Origin: GCA-2708415 sp039027295
GTDB lineage: Bacteria; Pseudomonadota; Alphaproteobacteria; Micavibrionales; Micavibrionaceae
Length of the DNA stretch: 64,000 nucleotides
Assembly: GCA_039027295.1 (NCBI GenBank)
Contig: JBCCKS010000004.1
Coordinates: 16,908-80,907, forward strand
Direction: 5' to 3'
The notes under the pieces are model-generated. The model ran no database searches, was not told the origin of the DNA, and saw nothing but the letters and a program-made list of their open reading frames with translations. This document shows positions 60,300 through 64,000 of this stretch, piece by piece. The stretch's first letter is position 1. Every line of letters begins with the position of its first letter. A program made the translations under genes and the position numbers.

Positions 60300-62681
60300 A
60301 TGAAATTTACTTTATCTTGGCTCAAAGATTACCTTGATACTGACGCCTCTTTGGATGAGATCAGTCAAACGCTGACAGATATCGGCTTGGAAGTTGAAGA
60401 GATCAACAATCCAGCAGAGAAGTACGCCCCGTTTAAAGCTGCTTATGTCGAAAAAGCAGATCCTCACCCTGATGCAGATCGATTGAAAGTTTGCCTCGTT
60501 GATACTGGCAATGAAAAAATCCAAGTGGTCTGTGGCGCGCCTAATGCAAAAGCCGGAATGATGGGTATTTTTGCCCCCGCTGGCGCCTATGTTCCTGGAA
60601 CGGATTTATTACTCAAAAAAGGAAAAATTCGGGGACAGCAATCAAACGGCATGCTAGTCAGCGAGCGTGAGATGGGCCTTTCTGATGAGCATCAAGGTAT
60701 TATTGAATTATCAGATGATGTAAAAATTGGAACGGCATTTACCGATATTTACAATATGAACGACCCGATCATTGAAATTGCTCTAACCCCAAATAGAGCA
60801 GACTGCGCAAGCATTTACGGGATTGCTCGTGATTTAGCAGCGGCTGGATTAGGCACATTAAAATCTTATCCCGTCCCTGAATTTAAAGAAAGTGGACAAG
60901 GCGGTATAAACGTCCATATTGACGATAAAGAAGGATGCTCTCAATTTTTTGGACGGCTCATTAAAGATATTGAAAATAAAGAATCACCTGCATGGTTGCA
61001 GAGCCGATTAAAGGCGATTGGACTTCGTCCCATCTCTGCGCTCGTTGACATCACAAATTATATGACAATCGCTTTTGGCCGCCCGCTTCATGTTTATGAT
61101 GCTGATTTACTCAAAAGCGACATCACTGTACGTGTCTCAAAGAAGGGCGAAAGCTTCGAAGCGCTCAATGATAAATCTTACACCTTAGAAGATGGCATGA
61201 CTGCAATTACTGATGAAAATGGCTTACTCGGGCTAGGCGGGATAGTCGGCGGCACATCTACAGGCGTAAGCGAGACAACAAAGAATGTCTTCTTGGAGAG
61301 CGCTTATTTTGATCCCTACCGCATTGCCAAGACAGGCCGTGCCTTACAAGTCGATTCTGATGCGCGTTATCGCTTTGAACGCGGCGTTGATCCTGAATTC
61401 ACGCAAAACGGCCTTGATATTGGAACATCCATGATTTTAGAGATTTGCGGGGGAACAGCATGCGAGCATGTTGTTAGTGGTTCTGCCCCTCAATGGAAAC
61501 GTGAAATAGAATTTGACGCTGGGTTTACAAAGAAGCTAGCGGGCATTGATATTGCAGAAGACAAACAAAAAGACATTCTTCAAACACTTGGGTTTGAATT
61601 GAATGGAAATAAAGCCCAGCCCCCCAGCTGGCGCGGCGATGTAGAAGGCAAAGCCGACCTTGTCGAAGAAGTCACAAGGATTTATGGCTATGATAAAATT
61701 GAACCTATCTCAGTCGTTGCCGTGAATGCGACAGGTGAAATTGCCGAAACGCCGAGCGTCACAAAAAAACGCCTTACGCGCACGGCATTAGCTGCGCGTG
61801 GATTACAAGAATGTGTGACATGGTCATTCATGGGCAAAGAGTTAGCACAATCATTTGGCGGCGGTGATGAAGCCCTCACATTATTAAGTCCGATCAGCAG
61901 TGATCTTGATCAAATGCGTCCTTCAATTTTAGGGAATCTTTTAAGCGCAGCGAACCAAAATGCCGATAAGAAGCTAGGCGACGCGGCATTCTTTGAAGTC
62001 GGCCCCGTTTTCGCCTCTTCCCAAGTGGATGGCCAGCAAACCGTTGCAACAGGACTTCGTTTTGGAAATGTTGGCGCACGCCATTGGACAGGCGCGGAAG
62101 GCAATCGTGATCATGATGTTTATGATGTAAAAGCCGATGCGATTGCCGCATTAGATGCCGCCGGCGCCCCCACATCGAACTTGCAAACAGCGCGCGAGGC
62201 ATCAGAATATTTTCACCCTGGACGCTCCGCCGTTTTAAAATTGGGGAAAAACGTACTTGCGCAGTTTGGCGAAATTCATCCGGCGATTTTGGAAGAGATG
62301 GATATCAAACAGAATGCTGTGGCTTTTGAAGTCTTCCTTGATAATATTCCGGAAGCCAAGAAAAAAGGCACATCGAAAGCATTAGTCAAACTCTCACAAT
62401 TCCAGCCTGTGAACCGCGATTTTGCGTTTATCGTTGATGAAAATGTTGATGTTGAAAATATCACCCGCGCGGCAAAAGGCGCGGAGCAGAATTTAATTAC
62501 TGATGTTTCTGTCTTTGACATTTACCAAGGCAAAGGCGTTGATGAGGGCAAAAAATCAATCGCGATTAATGTGACAATTCAGCCTGTGAAACAAACACTA
62601 ACGGACGCAGAGATCGATGGCCTATCACAAAAAATTATTGATGCAGTCTCATCAAAAACAGGTGCGACGCTAAGAGGGTAA
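60300..62681 (+). CDS. pheT: Phenylalanine--tRNA ligase beta subunit
   Basis: Editing and tRNA-binding subunit of PheRS. Seen: 793 residues, the length of bacterial long-form beta subunits; N-terminal FTLSWLKDYLDTDASLDEIS, the EMAP-like tRNA-binding domain (VEKADPHPDADRLKVCLVDT), B3/B4 editing domain (LVDITNYMTIAFGRPLHVYD), B5 domain (PPSWRGDVEGKADLVEEVTR), the catalytic-like core and C-terminal anticodon-binding domain (FQPVNRDFAFIVDENVDVEN). All modules appear present. Followed immediately by the dehydrogenase gene (stop TAA then ATG). Confidence 0.97.
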   Translation: MKFTLSWLKDYLDTDASLDEISQTLTDIGLEVEEINNPAEKYAPFKAAYVEKADPHPDADRLKVCLVDTGNEKIQVVCGAPNAKAGMMGIFAPAGAYVPGTDLLLKKGKIRGQQSNGMLVSEREMGLSDEHQGIIELSDDVKIGTAFTDIYNMNDPIIEIALTPNRADCASIYGIARDLAAAGLGTLKSYPVPEFKESGQGGINVHIDDKEGCSQFFGRLIKDIENKESPAWLQSRLKAIGLRPISALVDITNYMTIAFGRPLHVYDADLLKSDITVRVSKKGESFEALNDKSYTLEDGMTAITDENGLLGLGGIVGGTSTGVSETTKNVFLESAYFDPYRIAKTGRALQVDSDARYRFERGVDPEFTQNGLDIGTSMILEICGGTACEHVVSGSAPQWKREIEFDAGFTKKLAGIDIAEDKQKDILQTLGFELNGNKAQPPSWRGDVEGKADLVEEVTRIYGYDKIEPISVVAVNATGEIAETPSVTKKRLTRTALAARGLQECVTWSFMGKELAQSFGGGDEALTLLSPISSDLDQMRPSILGNLLSAANQNADKKLGDAAFFEVGPVFASSQVDGQQTVATGLRFGNVGARHWTGAEGNRDHDVYDVKADAIAALDAAGAPTSNLQTAREASEYFHPGRSAVLKLGKNVLAQFGEIHPAILEEMDIKQNAVAFEVFLDNIPEAKKKGTSKALVKLSQFQPVNRDFAFIVDENVDVENITRAAKGAEQNLITDVSVFDIYQGKGVDEGKKSIAINVTIQPVKQTLTDAEIDGLSQKIIDAVSSKTGATLRG

Positions 62682-63737
62682 ATGATGTCCTCAAAAACTT
62701 ACGATGCAAAAACATTAGAAGACTTTGCAGCGCGATTATTAATCGCAGATGGCTTTACAAAAGACGAAGCCGAAGCCACAGCAAAGAGTTTAGTCCTTTC
62801 GAATTTATACGGTCATGACTCCCACGGCATTATTCGCGTGCCGCAATATATTGATATGCGCAAACGCAAAGTCGTGAAAAGCGGAGCAGACATTATTTTT
62901 GAAAAAGATGATGCCACGAGCGCGCTGATTGATGCAGATATCGGTTTAGGCCAAGTGCAAATGCCGATCATCCTCGATCATCTTTTGGAAAAAGCCAAAA
63001 CACAGAGCATCGTTTGCGGTGCGGTTCGCAATATCGGTCATACGGGCCGCCTTGGCGAATGGTCAGAATATATTGCCATGCGGGGTTATGCGGGCCTCGT
63101 CCTTAATAACGATAACGGGACTGTGATTGCGGTTGCCCCGCCCGGTAGTAAAGAGCCGCGCACCAGTTCAAATCCCATAGCGCTCGGCATTCCGCTTGGT
63201 GACAATGATGTATTCAGCCTTGATATGTCGACCAGCGCGGTTGCACTCGGCAAAATTACGGTTGCGAAAGCAGGTAATCAGCAAATGCCACCTAATACAA
63301 TACAAGATGCGCAAGGCGTAATTACGACCGAGCCCGATGATTATTTTAATGGCGGCGCAGCGCTTCCGATGGGCGGAGCACAAGGATATAAAGGCTTTGG
63401 CCTTGCCATGTTTGTTGATTTTCTTACGGCCGGATTAACAGGCGGCCTGACCCCGCCCGCCGACATCACCAGCGAGGAAGCGGTCAGCAATGTTGTGATT
63501 ACAATCTGGAATCCTGAAAAATTTTCCGGCCTAAGCCATATGCAACATCAAGCAAACCGCTTTATAGATTTTATTCGCGCCGCAGAGCCGATTGACCCAG
63601 AAAAACCCGTACGCATTGCCGGTGACCGATCAAAACTTTGTTTTAAAGAGCGAAACGAAAACGGCATCCCCCTCTCCCAAGGAACAATTGATAAGTTGAA
63701 TGCTGAGGCTCAAAATTTCGGGGTAGATTTGATTTAA
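62682..63737 (+). CDS. Malate/L-lactate dehydrogenase family (LDH2/MDH2 type) oxidoreductase
   Basis: NAD(P)-dependent 2-hydroxyacid dehydrogenase of the YbiC/ComC/LDH2 family, not the Rossmann-type MDH. Seen: 351 residues; GHDSHGIIRVPQYIDMRKRK near residue 45, NIGHTGRLGEWSEYIAMRGY, SNPIALGIPLGDNDVFSLDM and GGAQGYKGFGLAMFVDFLTA, all family marks. Starts one base after pheT stop, with tandem ATG codons (ATGATG). Specific substrate (malate, lactate, ureidoglycolate, other) cannot be told. Confidence 0.9.
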   Translation: MMSSKTYDAKTLEDFAARLLIADGFTKDEAEATAKSLVLSNLYGHDSHGIIRVPQYIDMRKRKVVKSGADIIFEKDDATSALIDADIGLGQVQMPIILDHLLEKAKTQSIVCGAVRNIGHTGRLGEWSEYIAMRGYAGLVLNNDNGTVIAVAPPGSKEPRTSSNPIALGIPLGDNDVFSLDMSTSAVALGKITVAKAGNQQMPPNTIQDAQGVITTEPDDYFNGGAALPMGGAQGYKGFGLAMFVDFLTAGLTGGLTPPADITSEEAVSNVVITIWNPEKFSGLSHMQHQANRFIDFIRAAEPIDPEKPVRIAGDRSKLCFKERNENGIPLSQGTIDKLNAEAQNFGVDLI

Positions 63738-63738
63738 A

Positions 63739-64000
63739 ATGTCTTCTAAAGGTTTATTTATTGGAAGCAGCTCTTTGGATTTTATTTCATTAATTAGTAA
63801 TGAATTAGAAAAAAATGGTAAACAACGAGCTATAAAGCAATGCGTACAGGCAGGTGGACTAGCATGTAATGCATCTATTACATTTTCATATTTAGGCGGT
63901 CAAACGAAGCTATTAACATGCATCGGGAAAAGTGAAATAGCTAATATATGTAGAAACGATATAGAAAAATATAAAGTCAATCTGACTGATTTCGCACCAG
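63739..64000 (+). CDS. PfkB-family carbohydrate kinase (C-terminus cut off)
   Basis: Seen: about 87 residues before the window ends. GLFIGSSSLDFISLIS, then QAGGLACNASITFSYLGGQT and CIGKSE match the N-terminal part of ribokinase/fructokinase-like sugar kinases (GG-x-A-x-N-A-x-x-x-x-x-LG, followed by a GxD-like turn). Starts one base after the dehydrogenase stop, so it shares its operon. Substrate unknown. Confidence 0.8.
   Translation, partial: MSSKGLFIGSSSLDFISLISNELEKNGKQRAIKQCVQAGGLACNASITFSYLGGQTKLLTCIGKSEIANICRNDIEKYKVNLTDFAP

Overview
The window looks like a chromosomal stretch of an AT-rich alphaproteobacterium (inference). Support: a three-subunit transhydrogenase (pntAA-pntAB-pntB, the split form common in Alphaproteobacteria), polA, nhaA, rpmI-rplT, pheS-pheT, a tRNA-Tyr gene, a perfect chromosomal parS site and almost wall-to-wall short-gap operons. 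No insertion sequence, prophage or CRISPR array was seen.

Layout. 1-7125 (minus) is a regulated efflux operon: tetR, membrane fusion protein, Old Yellow Enzyme, RND pump, outer membrane factor (cut by the window edge). Two matching TTGAC-N6-GTCAA palindromes lie before tetR and before the fusion protein. 7307-30835 (plus) is the most unusual region. It holds a TolC-like lipoprotein, two HlyD-type adaptors, a PqqD-like/M50 protease/HlyD fusion, and a 5749-residue adhesin-like protein with 34 copies of a roughly 121-residue cadherin-like unit. The set looks like a secretion system, yet it has no ABC ATPase; the giant has no Sec signal and no RTX repeats, but carries an N-terminal LExRxLLDA motif. 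30973-33892 is the transhydrogenase. 33911-41114 (minus) holds a dicarboxylate-type symporter, a CNNM/CBS membrane protein, and a five-gene lipid-modification cluster (flavin amine oxidase-like, cyclopropane-fatty-acid-synthase-like, chalcone-isomerase-like, MFS, DUF3833-like lipoprotein). 41292-48130 has a degenerate zinc-ribbon protein, an orphan protein and a second complete RND tripartite pump, followed upstream by a partial tRNA copy and the intact tRNA-Tyr. 48494-64000 is mostly housekeeping: rlmB, polA, nhaA, a DUF1223 protein, a sulfotransferase, gpt, a parS/DnaA-box region, rpmI-rplT, three accessory genes, pheS-GNAT-pheT, a malate/lactate dehydrogenase and the start of a PfkB-type kinase.

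How they work together. The first pump probably exports electrophiles or drugs sensed by the TetR protein, with the Old Yellow Enzyme reducing reactive compounds. The 7307-30835 genes probably form one unit in which the envelope proteins move and process the giant protein to the cell surface. The parS site suggests that this part of the chromosome lies in the origin-proximal domain.
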